Shown piece after piece: positions 11,303 through 21,659 of a stretch of DNA of 64,000 bases. Each line of letters begins with the position of its first letter. Positions within the stretch are counted from its first letter, which is position 1. The notes beneath the pieces are model-generated. The model ran no database searches and was not told where the DNA came from. It worked only from the letters and a program-made list of their open reading frames with translations. A program made the translations under genes and the position numbers. The DNA lies in the NCBI GenBank assembly GCA_035048495.1, contig CM068553.1, positions 21,515,190 to 21,579,189 on the forward strand, in the 5' to 3' direction. Source of the stretch: Euptelea pleiosperma. Taxonomy: Eukaryota; Streptophyta; Magnoliopsida; Ranunculales; Eupteleaceae.

Positions 11303-12826
11303 TCACTCCACGGGGAATAAATCCGGATACTTTTCACGCATCTTAGATTCTAGTTCCCATGTTGCCTCCTCAATGTCATGATATTGCTACAACACCTTGA
11401 CTAATCGGATAGTCTTGGTGTGCAACACCTGTTCCTTGGAATCCAGGATGCGATCTGGTTGCTCCTTGTACGCTGCATTTGGTTGAAAGTGTAGCTCCTG
11501 ATAGTCGATGACGTGTGTAAGATCTGGCTTGTATCTCCGAAGCATGGATACATGAAAAACATCATGAATGCTCGAAAGTTGTGGTGGAAGTGCCAACTGA
11601 TATGCAACTTGTCCTACTCTTCTCAGGATCTCAAACGGTCCGATGAAGCGTGGTGCTAAGTTGCCCTTCTTCCCAAAACAGATAGTTCCCTTACGTGGAG
11701 TCACCTTCAAGAAGACTTTATCGCCGATCTGGAACTCAAGTGGTCTCCGATGTCTATCCACATAGCTCTTCTGTCTGCTCTACGCTGCCAATAGTCTATC
11801 TCTGATGATCTTCGCCTTCTCAGTGGTCTCCTAGACGATCTCTGGTCCTGATAGTGAATGCTCTCCGACTTCTGCCCAACATAGGGGTGATCTATAAGGT
11901 CTGCCATACAGTGCCTCGAAAGGTGCTATGCCGATGCTCGCCTGGAAACTGTTGTTGTAAGCAATCTCTGCTAAAGGTAGATGTTTACTCCAACTCCCTA
12001 CGAAGTCCAGTGCACATGCTCGGAGTATATCCTCCAATATCTGAATCGTCATCTCTGACTGTCCATCGGTCTAGGGGTGGTATGCTGTGCTGAGTCCCCA
12101 AAGTCGTCTGAAGTCCTTGCCAAAAATGGGATGTGAAGCGTGGGTCGCGACCTGACACGATTGAAAATGGAACTCCATGAAGTTTAATGATCTCATCAAC
12201 ATAAAGCTGTGCTAATGCTGGCACCTTATTGGTCGCCTTCATAACTAAAAAATGTGTAGACTTGGTCCGTTTGTCCACAATAACTCACGTTGCATCAAAT
12301 CCTCGATGAGTCTTTGGTAGTCCTGTCACGAAGTCCATCATGATATAGTCCCATTTCCATTCTGCCACTGGTAATGGTTGTAAAAGTCCTGCTGGTCACT
12401 GGTGCTCCGTCTTCACTTGCTGACAAGTAAAACATCTGGAAACGAATGAGGCGATGTCCCTCTTCATCCCCCTCCACCAAAACTGGCGTCTCAAGTCCTG
12501 GTACATCTTCGTAGCACCGGGATGAATGGTGAGTCTGGAACGGTGTGCCTCTGACATGATGTCCTCTCGAAGGTTGGCGTCGTCCAACATGCATAATCGT
12601 CCGTTAAATCGGATGCTATTGTCTGGCTGAATAGTCCAACCCTCTGGTCCTAAGCCTCTAGTAATCTCTACTCGCGTTTCCTCGAACTCTGGATCGCTGG
12701 TCTGAGCCTCAATGATCCTCGGAATAATAGTCGATTGAGCGGCAATGCTAAAAATAATTGCTCTATCATCACGTCGATCCACACGAAGATCGTACTCTTC
12801 AACAGTTTCTGTCCACTGATGCTGCT
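11303..12826 (-). pseudogene. chromovirus integrase and chromodomain (pol 3' part), decayed
   Basis: The - strand encodes a zinc-binding region (EAHRSRLTIHPGATKMY with FVSRCFTCQQVK), the catalytic core beginning [13 protein letters not shown], and the FEALYGRPYRSPLCW and GPFEILRRVGQVAYQLALP regions. It ends in a C-terminal chromodomain-like segment (HDIEEATWELESKMR) with a stop at 11305-11303. This order is characteristic of Tekay/Del chromoviruses. The second catalytic Asp appears lost: SGRDPRF stands where SDRDxRF is usual. There is a frameshift near 12060-12090 and several TAG stops, one at a Trp position before QYHDIEE. The upstream half of pol lies beyond the solo LTR at 12827-15557. Confidence 0.88.
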
Positions 12827-13802
12827 TGATATTCGCTCAAAAGTGCTTATTTTAAGCAACTATCCTTTTAGCGTTATTGCATTCTCCTACGTTAAAATAC
12901 TCTATTTATCTACTTTTCTACGTAAGAGTCTCTTGTGTTGCGTAGAACACACTTTTCTGGACGAAATAGTATATTTACATGCATTAAACACATTTTCGGA
13001 AGTCTAGACATGTAGTCATTCTGATAGAGTCTCATTACGCGCTTCTTCTATCGCAGGAAACCCCGATGGGACAATTCTCGAGAATTGCAAGCCCACATCG
13101 ATCAGGAAAGCCCATTATCAAAGCTTAAAGAGCCCACATGCTATGACTAGAAGATATGGGCCAAATATGGGCTGGATAAGAGGACCAAAAAGCCGGCCCA
13201 AAGAACGAAGAGAGTAGGAGAGCCAATGACCAAGAGACGGACCAAAGCGTTTAAAGCCACATGAGTCAGCAAAGAATGATAGTCGACTCTACTGGAGAAG
13301 CGTGAGGATGGTCACAGTGAAGACCAGGGTTCCAGACCCTCCGCCAGTGCTTTTCTCTCTATTTTCTGATACTTTCTCTCTCATCTCTCCTTATTCTCTC
13401 TCTCTCTTCATCTCTCGGTCCTCGAATCTACTGACCTAACCCCAGAACTCCTGCCCATCGGCTCTATCTCATCTCCCTTAGCTTTCTGACCGTTGGATCT
13501 TCCATCGGACCGTTGGATCATCAATCGGACCGTTGGATCTCTCTAGATCCGTCGATCCACCAATCTGAGTCCCAATCAAGTCACCATCCATCCGATCGCC
13601 ATCAGACCGTCTGTCACATCATCTTGTGAGACAATGGACATCACAAATCCATGTGGGCCAGTAGCCGGGCCCATCATCATCGACCCGCTGTCCGACCAGT
13701 TAGTGGACCCCGTGAATTTCCAAAGAATTTTAATTAAATTTCAAAAAAACGGGGGGTCCACTAATTGGGGAGATTCCCCATAGAAAAGTAGATTTTTACT
13801 TA

Positions 13803-13863
<61 letters not shown>

Positions 13864-15557
13864 ATTTCAAAAATACCCTATTTCCATTAATGGAAATAGG
13901 GAGCTTTAAAAGGAGAAGGAGAGGGGTTCGTTCGAACCCTAATCCCCCTCCAATCTCTTTCTCTCCTTCCCCCAAAACTCCCCCGACGTTTTCGGCGCTT
14001 TCTCCTCCTTCTTTTTCTTCCTTCTCTTCATCCTCTTCTTCATCTTCTTCATCTTTTCTCTCACCGGAGTTGCAGGCAACTCCGGCCGTCTGGTAAGTCT
14101 TCTTCCTCCTCCTCTTCTTCTTCTTCTTCTTTTTTCTCCTTCTCTCCTCTGTCTTCTTCTTCTTGCTGTTCTAGTTTTTCGTTTTCACGTCCTCACCGGA
14201 GTTGCAGGCTGCAACTCCGGTCGCCAGCGCACCTCTCCGCCCCTCTCCATCTTCTCTACCGGGGAACCACCTGTGTAGACCAGCAACGTCTTCACCTTGC
14301 TGCTGCAACTCCTGGATGCTGGTTTCCTCTCTTCTACAAAGCACCACCACCCAGCAGCACCAACGCTGCTGTTCTTTTCTCCTCCACCACCGCCTGAAGC
14401 TCCACCCGAACCAGCAGCCCCACTTCTCCATTACCGTCTGAAACGCCACACCTTTCTTCATACTCTCCCACGCTTCTCATCTCTCCCACCCACGTTCTAT
14501 TGCTCCTCAACGCTGCAACTTGCAGCCGCCCACCATCTTCTGTTCTTCTCCACGTTTGCCACAAAAACCAGCATCCTTACTAGTTTACCTTCTCCACCGA
14601 TCGGTCACTGCAACTCTCTTCACTACCGCCAGCCGCTGCTACTGCCTTTATCGCCTGCAACTCCACCTTCCAACTCCAGAAGCAGCTGTCACCCTCCTTT
14701 TCTTTTGGATCATTTTTCAAACAAAAAAAAAAAAGAGAAAAAAAAAAAAAAAAAAAAACGTAGGAGGAGAAGCTTCTCTCCCTCGCTGCCATCATCTTCC
14801 TACAACCTCCTCTCTCCAGCTGCTCTCTCCTCCACGAGCTCCATAAGCAAGGACCGCCCAGCAGCCACCGGTTGAAGCCGCCTCCTCCACCAAGCAACCA
14901 ACAGTTGATGTTCTCCACGATCCATCCCTTGCACCACCATGATAGCCAACCTGTTACTATTCACGGCATCACGATCACCATATGCTTCAACCACCCCCGG
15001 TAGGATCTCAACTTTCTCGCTCTAAATCATTCTTCTCTCTCTAGCTCTCTTTCTCGAGATCTTTCTATGTTTTTCTCCCTCTTTCATTATTTCTCTCTCA
15101 TTCACCATATTCTCTCTCTAGTTTTCTCTCTCTACCTTTCATGCTTTTTAGGTTAGTTTTAATTCTCTTGTTTTTGTTATCCATCAATGTAAACATCTTA
15201 ATTTTATTCAATGAAATTAGTTTCTTTTGAATTATTGTTTTTATTATCTTTTAATAGTAATTTTGAATTTTATCTGCATGTTAATCACTTTAATGGAGAA
15301 TCAATCTTCAACATAAAAATCATGTTTTAAAATCTCGTGATCATCATTCTCACCATTCCATAGTGGCAATTTCTGAGAAAAATTTGTCATTTCATGTTAT
15401 CTGCTTGCACAAACTAACCCCGAGTGCGGATCGACATCCGACACGAATCACTATACAAAGCCTGTAATTTTGCAGGAATTTTGAGGCTCGGATCACATTA
15501 CAAATCTTGTTGAGATTAGGGTTTCCGTAACCAACGACGCGAAAAAACCTACTTTCA
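12827..15557 (+). mobile_element. solo Athila-type LTR with TSD CTGCT
   Basis: It starts TGATATTCGC at 12827 and ends CTACTTTCA at 15557. CTGCT flanks it at 12822-12826 and 15558-15562, and the chromovirus pol reading continues across. It carries three GGACCGTTGGATC units (about 13486-13545), an (AT)n tract, a 26-bp perfect palindrome at 13876-13901 beside TATA-like CTTTAAAAG, GGGTTCG/CGAACCC at about 13924-13939, and GGAGTTGCAG hairpins at about 14062 and 14195. Length 2731 bp. Confidence 0.93.
13806..13849. repeat. (AT)n microsatellite in solo LTR
   Basis: About 22 AT units followed by a T run. The homologous position of the - strand LTR holds a shorter (AT)n at about 35137-35162, while other LTR copies have a plain A or T run there. 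Confidence 0.95.
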
Positions 15558-15562
15558 CTGCT

Positions 15563-16951
15563 GCAAGGCTATGCTTGCCAATGTCCCTTACGTCTTTCTA
15601 CTCAATGCGTCTGCAACCACGTTGGCCTTGCCCGGATGATAGAGTAGCGTAAAGTCATAGTCCTTCAAGAACTCCATCCACCGTCTCTGACGTAAGTTGA
15701 GCTCCTTCTCGGTGAAGATATACTTCAAACTTTTGTGGTTTGAGTATACCTCAAATTGCTCGCCGTACAAGTAGTGCCTCCAAATCTTCAGGGCGAAAGC
15801 AATCGTTGCTAATTCCAAGTCGTGAGTCGGGTAATTTTGTTCGTGAATTTTCAATTGCCTCGAAGTGTAGGCCACAGCTCTTCCATTCTACATAAGGACA
15901 CAACCCAGTCCGCTCTTCAAAGCGACACTGTAAATCACATAGCTGGCTCCACTGTCTGGTATAGTCAAAACTGGGGTTGTCGTAAGTCGGGTCTTCAGCT
16001 CTTGAAATGCTGCCTCATACTGATCAGTCCAAACAAACTTCTCACCCTTTCGGGTCAGCTTCGTCATCGGTGCTGCCAAGCTAGAAAATCTCTCTACGAA
16101 GCATCGATAGTATCCCGCAAGTCCCAAGAAACTGCGGATCTCTGAAACAGTCTTTGGCCGCCCCCAACTGGAAACTGCCTCTATCTTCGTCGGGTCTACC
16201 GAGATACCCACTGCCGTAACCACGTGTCCGAGGAACTGAACCTCCTCAATCCAAAATGAACACTTCTCCCTTTTGGCATATAATTGATTCTCCCACAAGG
16301 TCTGAAGCGTAATCCAGAGATGTTCTGCGTGTTCCTCTAGTGTCTTCAAATAAATAAGAATGTCGTCAATGAAGACAACTATGAACTGGTCCAAGTACGA
16401 CCTGAAAATACGGTTCATCAAATCCATGAAGGCTGCTGGTGTGATTGTCAATCCGAAAGGCATGACAAGAAACTCTTAGTGTCCATATCTAGTCCTGAAG
16501 TTCGTCTTCTGAACATCTTCATACTTCACTCGAAGCTGACGATAACCTGACCGCTAGTCAATCTTTGAAAAGTGTTATGCTCCTCGAAGCTGGTCAAATA
16601 AGTCATCGATGCGAGGCAAGGGATACCGATTCTTCATTGTAACACGGTTAAGCTGTCTATAGTCAATGCAAAGCCGAAGCGATCCATCCTTCTTCTTCAC
16701 AAACAACACTGGTGCTCCCCACGGTGAAATACTCAGTCTAATAAACTCCCTCTCTTGAAGCTCCTGAAGCTGATCATTGAGCTCTTTCATCTCTAATGGT
16801 GCCATCCGATATGGTGCAATTGATATCGGAGTTGTACCTAGATAGACATCTATCCCAAACTCCACCTCTCTCTTCGGTGGCAAACCCGATAATTCTTCTA
16901 GAAACACATCAGGAAAGTCTTGAACCACCTACTCTGACCCAAGCGTAACTA
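15563..16951 (-). pseudogene. chromovirus reverse transcriptase and RNase H (pol 5' part), decayed
   Basis: Read on the - strand: RT fingers ([59 protein letters not shown]), the catalytic motif VVFIDDIL, the [14 protein letters not shown] and [12 protein letters not shown] blocks, then RNase H-like [20 protein letters not shown] and the tail [11 protein letters not shown]. The match to Tekay/Del pol is collinear. Stops interrupt at GA*HFSKID*RSGY, RYGH*EF, VLM*NGR and after SRKT, so no polyprotein can be made. The frame continues to integrase beyond the solo LTR. Confidence 0.9.
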
Positions 16952-17430
16952 TCACAAGCTCATTACTGAGTACATGCGCAAGGTAGCTATCACAGTCCTC
17001 AATACCTCTTTTACCGTAGAAGTGAAAAATGAACCATCTGACGTTTGGAATGACACCTTCTTCTTAAAGCAATCGACTGTAGCATGGAACGACGTGAGCC
17101 AGTCCATGCCCAGGATAACATCGAAGGTGGCTATCTCCATTACAATCAGATCCACAACCAGTTCCTGGTCTGAAAATCGAATCGTACAGGCTCTACAAAT
17201 CCTGTTGACTCCAACTCTCCTCCCCACGGGAGTAACCACAGACAAAGGGCAAGTCATAGGCTCGGAAGACAAACCCAAAGAACATGCAAACGAAGTAGAA
17301 ATAAAGGAATGCGTAGCACCTGAATCAAATAATATTCTTATCCAAGAGTTATATAATAAGAATGTACCTTCCACCACTTTGTTGGTAGCATCATCATCTG
17401 AGGTGACAAGTGCGAATACTCTTCCCTAAG
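16952..17430 (-). pseudogene. chromovirus aspartic protease, decayed
   Basis: The - strand encodes a retropepsin domain with the active-site motif ILFDSGATHSFIS and the ATFDVILGMDWL block. The segment runs from VVEGTFLLYN to a stop near 16952. The domain itself is largely uninterrupted, but the gag frame before it and the RT frame after it are broken. Confidence 0.85.
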
Positions 17431-18646
17431 TTGGCTGTTGTTGCTGCTGACGAAGCTGTTATTGAGCTTGCCTCTGGTAAGCCTGCTGTTGTGTCGGTAG
17501 TGGTGAAGATCTGGCAGGCTGCATTTGCTGCTACTGGATAGGCTACGGTCGGGGGTTCTGAGTACGAGGTAGCTGCATCTCTTGTGGTAATGGGCAATTA
17601 GGCCTGATATGGCCCACTTGTCCGCATCCAAAGCATGTAGGCTGGAGTTGGCCGGTCTGCTGTGCTTCCGCTAATCTGACCTGCTGAGGCTATACTGGTC
17701 TGGCAAATGGCTGTGGGTGTTGTCCTACTGGACGATGTTGCACGATCTGTTGGACAGGCTGACGAGTCTGCCCTGCCTGACGCTGCTGCCCTGGCTGCCC
17801 CATACCTCGCTGGGGTGTCGGCTGGAAACTCACTAATACTACCGCCCTGAATTGAGACTGGCCATCTGTCCTCTGTCTCTTGTGATCAGGCTGTCAGGAG
17901 CCTTGACCACCCCGGGTCTGCTGGTCGAAGATGCGTGAAACCTCTGCAAGATCCTACTCCACAATAGTCGCGCACTCTATCAAGCTACTGTAGTCCCTAA
18001 TCAAAAGTACCTAAAGATGATGTCTGATGGAGATCTTCAGTCCATGCTCAAATCTCTTACACTTAGCCGCCTCTGTAGCAACCAGTGTAGATGCAAATTG
18101 CGATAGTTTTGTGAACTTTGCCTGATATTGGGCAACTGTCATGCTCTTCTGCTAGAGTTGTAGAAACTTCTCCATCTTGGCATCCTTCGCTGACTTCGAA
18201 AAGTGATGTGCTAGGAAGATCTCCTCGAACTGGGCCCATGTCATAGTGGCCACTACTTTGGTGGACTTAACTGAATCCCACCAATGGTCTGGCTCTCCAA
18301 TGAGCTGGTAGGCCGCTAAGGATACCCATCGCTCCTCTGGCGTTCCAAGTGTCGAAAGCATCTTCCTCATCTCCCTGAGCCATCCCTCAACGATAATAGG
18401 GTCAGAGATCCTGTCGTACTTCGGCGGTCGAAGTCGTTGTAGCTTCTCCAACCAAACCGTAGAGTCTATAGTCGGTGCAAATCGATGAGGCTCTGGCTGC
18501 GTCGCCAATGCTTGGGCTTGGGCCTGGATCTGGGCCTACTGATGCCGTAGAATCTCTGCCATGTCCCTGATGGACTGGAATACCATAGTCATATCTGGCT
18601 GTTCAGAGGCATTGCGCTGTCCTGCTACACATCCCCTACTAGCCAT
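17431..18646 (-). pseudogene. chromovirus gag, decayed
   Basis: ATG at 18646-18644 begins MASRGCVAGQRNASEQ. The retrotransposon-gag domain follows (WLEKLQRLRPPKYDRI; GEPDHWWDSVK; FEEIFLAHHFSKSAKDAK), then a Gln/Pro-rich stretch and a CCHC knuckle CFGCGQVGHIRPNC at about 17594-17635. At least five in-frame TAG/TGA stops break it (for example RHQ*AQIQAQ and KFLQL*QKS). Upstream is a tRNA-iMet-type PBS, so this is the 5' coding region of the same element as the pol remnants. Confidence 0.88.
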
Positions 18647-18834
18647 AAGTCTTTTCAAAAGAAACAACAATAAAAAGATCTACTATCAGAGTGTGGTTTC
18701 TTAAAGTTCTCACTAGTGTATACTAAGTGTGTACTAGACACATGCTAAGTGTATATACTATGTGTATTATAAGTGCATACTGAGTATTCACTATATGCAT
18801 AGCCATCACTATAGATCCGTAGGAATCATATAAT

Positions 18835-18849
18835 TGGGCTCTGATACCA
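18835..18849 (-). promoter_or_regulatory. primer-binding site, initiator tRNA-Met type
   Basis: On the - strand TGGTATCAGAGCCCA lies three bases inside the LTR end. The first 12 bases are the standard complement of the 3' end of plant initiator tRNA-Met. Confidence 0.92.
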
Positions 18850-18852
18850 CTT

Positions 18853-19487
18853 TGTCACGCCCTGAACCCGGGTGTCCAGATTCGACCCAAAACATTCATG
18901 GGTCAACCCGTAACCTGAGTTTGGAGGTGATCTATGAATGATCCCCAATGGTCCACATGTTGTAGTTAGACCATCAAGGCTCACTCCACAAACAAGAAAC
19001 AAATCGATGTTCAAGAGTTAACGGCCTTAAAATAATCCTATGCGAGATTCAGTTATAAGGGGATATTTAAGTACGTTCTCTAATCGTCAAATCATGTCCG
19101 ATTGATTCAATTAAGCAATAGGGTTGTATTCACCTATGTCCAATTATGTAATCATGATCAAGTTAATGAATCCACTAAGGTTAAGTAAAAAAAAGGGTCA
19201 ACACAGATCAGGAAGTCCATAGAGTCAAACTAGGTCAATTAAGTCAAGAGAATCAAAAGAAAGTTGAATCGATCGACCGGGTGTCCTAAGGTTAACCACA
19301 ATTCTACTTGAGGTGTTAAAATCAGTAATAAGCATATTCATTGCAGAAAATGAACAATTAAATCAACTAAGTATGGGGAAAAGAGGTTGAGAACATGCTC
19401 TCAATCAAAGGCACACATGCCCGAAAAATGAATAACTAATGTCTTAAAATGATCAATAAGGTATTTCAAAATATGTGATCGACTCCC
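18853..19487 (-). mobile_element. 5' LTR of the chromovirus, truncated
   Basis: Matches 7752-8395 of the other LTR from TGTCACGCCC onward, with numerous point differences. Similarity stops at about GATCGACTCCC (19487), so roughly the first 2.9 kb of this LTR (U3 side) are gone and no target-site duplication can be tested. Confidence 0.85.
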
Positions 19488-19749
19488 AAATCCTCTTAAC
19501 ACCCAAGCTCATTATAAAGTAGAACAAATGTTCCTAAATTTACCATGTAAATCAATGCATATCATTTTAATTTTTCTGAAAATAAAACACTAGAGAAAAT
19601 GATGTTAACCCAAAGGGTTGAGTGCGGGTGGTCAGGACTCCACTCCAAAAAGTAGGAGGTTCTGAGTTCAACTCTCCTTAGGCCATCCCCTGGAAAGAGT
19701 AGGGTATTAAGTCGCTCAGTCCACATTAACTCTCCTAGTACACTCTAGC
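19488..19749. other. unassigned sequence between chromovirus and hAT element
   Basis: No coding frame and no match to the LTR families here. A segment at 19618-19690 (GGGTTGAGTGCGGGTGG ... GGAGGTTCTGAGTTCAA) loosely resembles a tRNA-derived SINE head, but the A and B boxes are too poor to call. The 3' eight bases form the left target duplication of the hAT element. Confidence 0.5.
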
Positions 19750-20727
19750 CAGGGCCGGCCTGATGCAAGTTGAGGCCTAAGGTGAAAACTCTGTATAAAG
19801 CCTTCTTTATATTTAATATGTTAATATTTATGGTATTAATTAAAAAATTAAACTCTCTATATTATTGAAAATCTTTATATAAAAACTATTCTTGATAATC
19901 AACAAATACGAAAAATTGATTATCAACTATGAAAAAATTTAGATGGAAAGGAGTCTCGTTGCAGTCAATGCAGAGGACTCTCGTGTCCCTACATAGATCA
20001 CTATTTGGGTCCAGTGATTGCATGGATGTTCAGCCCACTTGTTGGTGGATAAACACACTAAAAATCAGCTTGATCGATGATTTCTAGCCATTGGATTTAC
20101 TACCCAAAAAATATGCTTGAATCCAACGGCTAGAATCATGTCCTAAAAACCAAGGTTTAAAGGAGGCCGTTTTAATGGTTAAACGGACTGGGGGCGTTAC
20201 CGTTTAAACGGATTGAAACGGCCAAGGGCAAAAATAGAATTAAATGGATTTTAACGATTTTGACAGATTTTTAATGGAAAAATGGTGGTGAAATTCAAAT
20301 TTTGAAAATTTAAAAAAAAAAAAAGGAATTCAAAGAAAATTAAACGGATTTTAACGGAATTAAACGGATTTAACGGCCGTTTTTTCACAAAAAAATTTCA
20401 GAATTAAACGGCTGTTTAAACGATTTTAACGGCCGTTAAAACAAAAAAAAACGGCCGTTTTATTCAAAATCGATAAAACGTGTTTAAACGGTTTTAACGG
20501 AAACGGGCTTGGGGCGTTGCCGTTTAAACGGCCGTTTTTAAAACCATGCTAAAAACTACTAAAATCTATGTCTAGAGATAATCAATCGGCCCGTTGATTT
20601 TTTCTTTGTATACTAAATAATAGGTGGGCTAAAAGTCCATGTTTCTAGTGGGACCAAGACCGGGGGCCTTCTCTCACCAAGGGCCTTAGGCGACTGCCTT
20701 AATGGCCTTAAGGTAGAGCCGGCCCTG
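19750..20727. mobile_element. non-autonomous hAT transposon, 978 bp
   Basis: Terminal inverted repeats CAGGGCCGGC at both ends, with further similarity inside (GAGGCCTAAGG versus GTCGCCTAAGG). It is flanked by an 8-bp target duplication with one mismatch: ACTCTAGC at 19742-19749 and ACTCTGGC at 20728-20735. It encodes no transposase and is split by a second MITE at 20151-20548. Confidence 0.85.
20151..20548. mobile_element. hAT-like MITE nested in the hAT element
   Basis: Bounded by exact 8-bp duplications CTAAAAAC at 20143-20150 and 20549-20556. The ends are related inverted repeats (CAAGGTTTAAAG... and, on the other strand, CATGGTTTTAAAAACGG). The interior is built of many TTAAACGG and ACGGCCGTT words, with the near-identical blocks GGGGCGTTACCGTTTAAACGG and GGGGCGTTGCCGTTTAAACGG facing each other near the ends. 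Noncoding. Confidence 0.82.
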
Positions 20728-20955
20728 ACTCTGGCACATGTGGAAGGGTGACTATCTTGCCTCGGGTGACTAGCCAGGGTGCTTACGATACGTTATGGCA
20801 TGGAACAGAAGGTGGACAATTGCCTAAGGACAGCATCATTTTCCTTTTTTTTTCCAACCCACTTGACAAGTTAGGCGGACCAATACCAGCCACATTGGTG
20901 CGCGATGGAGAAGAGTTGTGCGGAAACGTCCAGGGAACGCGACAAAATTTTTCTC

Positions 20956-21135
20956 TGACTTGAAAAGTTATTTCCCCACCACACCTTCATCTGAACGTGT
21001 GGTGGGGGTCTCAAGTGACTTTTCAAGTCAAAAAAAGTGAAATCAGCGAACACGCAGGATTGAAGAGGAAGGTGTGGGGAAGTGACTTTTCAAGTCACAG
21101 GAAATGAAACCAGCGTACACGCGGGGTTGAAGTTA
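20956..21135. repeat. triplicated TGACTTTTCAAGTCA module upstream of the AG-peptide gene
   Basis: Two direct copies of a roughly 52-bp segment begin near 21014 and 21081 (period 67). Each contains the dyad TGACTTTTCAAGTCA (21016-21030 and 21083-21097) and a GAAAYCAGCG.ACACGC.GG.TTGAAG tail. A third copy with AAGGTGTGG on its flank lies inverted at 20956-20995. The inverted arms could fold with the copy at 21069-21097. The dyad contains the W-box-like core TTGACT on the opposite strand. Confidence 0.75.
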
Positions 21136-21164
21136 GTATCTTCTAGGACTATTAGCTGGTTGGT

Positions 21165-21172
21165 CCACGTGG
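21165..21172. promoter_or_regulatory. G-box (CCACGTGG) upstream of AG-peptide gene
   Basis: A palindromic CCACGTGG about 170 bp before the start codon and about 65 bp before the TATA-like box. This is the canonical plant bZIP/bHLH binding core. Function is inferred. Confidence 0.5.
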
Positions 21173-21230
21173 CTACACTTCCCAAGTTATTCGCGTTTCT
21201 AGTGGGATCCACTCGCCGCTACAAAACCTT

Positions 21231-21238
21231 ACATATAG
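21231..21238 (+). promoter_or_regulatory. TATA-like box of AG-peptide gene
   Basis: ACATATAG at 21231-21238 lies about 104 bases before the ATG. A pyrimidine-rich probable 5' UTR (CTCTCTCGCTCTCTTCC) follows. Confidence 0.45.
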
Positions 21239-21341
21239 AGAGAAAAACTCGTAAACCCTAGATATCTTCGTGACTAAACAACAAAACTAGCTTTCTACCT
21301 CTCTCGCTCTCTTCCTTCTATTTACCATTTATCCATCAGCC

Positions 21342-21539
21342 ATGGTGCAAGTTAGCATTACCAAGGCTGCCGTGATAGTCTTCATCGTCGCCATCTTCTC
21401 CGGGGTTGCTACCTCGGAGCAGCATTCGGCACCCCCGCCATCGGATACCGTCGTTGGATCGGCTTACTCTTTGCCGATCTCCGGCACAGTTCTCTGTTCG
21501 GCTCTCGTTCTCTCTCTTCTCGATCTTATGAAGCAGTAA
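21342..21539 (+). CDS. arabinogalactan-peptide-like protein (65 aa)
   Basis: A 65-codon frame starting at ATGG in good plant context. Residues 1-25 form a classic secretion signal (hydrophobic VIVFIVAIFSGV, predicted cut after ATS). The short middle EQHSAPPPSDTVVG carries the Ser-Ala-Pro-Pro-Pro-Ser cluster expected for proline hydroxylation and arabinogalactan attachment. A hydrophobic tail (about residues 47-61) resembles a GPI-anchor signal. This three-part layout and total length fit plant AG peptides, which sit on the outer face of the plasma membrane. It stands alone as a single-exon gene with a TATA-like box, a G-box and a repeated promoter module upstream and AATAAA downstream. The match is by architecture, and few Pro residues remain, so another small secreted peptide is possible. 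It is the only convincing host gene in the window. Confidence 0.6.
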   Translation: MVQVSITKAAVIVFIVAIFSGVATSEQHSAPPPSDTVVGSAYSLPISGTVLCSALVLSLLDLMKQ

Positions 21540-21624
21540 ATAGTTTGGGGATATATAAATAATAAGCGTTGTGATCTTTTGGGGACCATTTGATGTGCTG
21601 TTGCGCATGCATTTAGTATGTCAG

Positions 21625-21630
21625 AATAAA
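21625..21630 (+). terminator. poly(A) signal AATAAA of AG-peptide gene
   Basis: AATAAA 86 bases after the stop codon, followed by T-rich DNA (ATTGTATGTTTTC). This is a plausible near-upstream element for 3' end formation. Confidence 0.55.
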
Positions 21631-21659
21631 ATCGATTCCTATTATTGTATGTTTTCATT

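Noticed and set aside
19618..19690. Possible tRNA-derived SINE
   Set aside because: The A-box and B-box words are too divergent, and no target duplication or poly-A/T tail could be defined.
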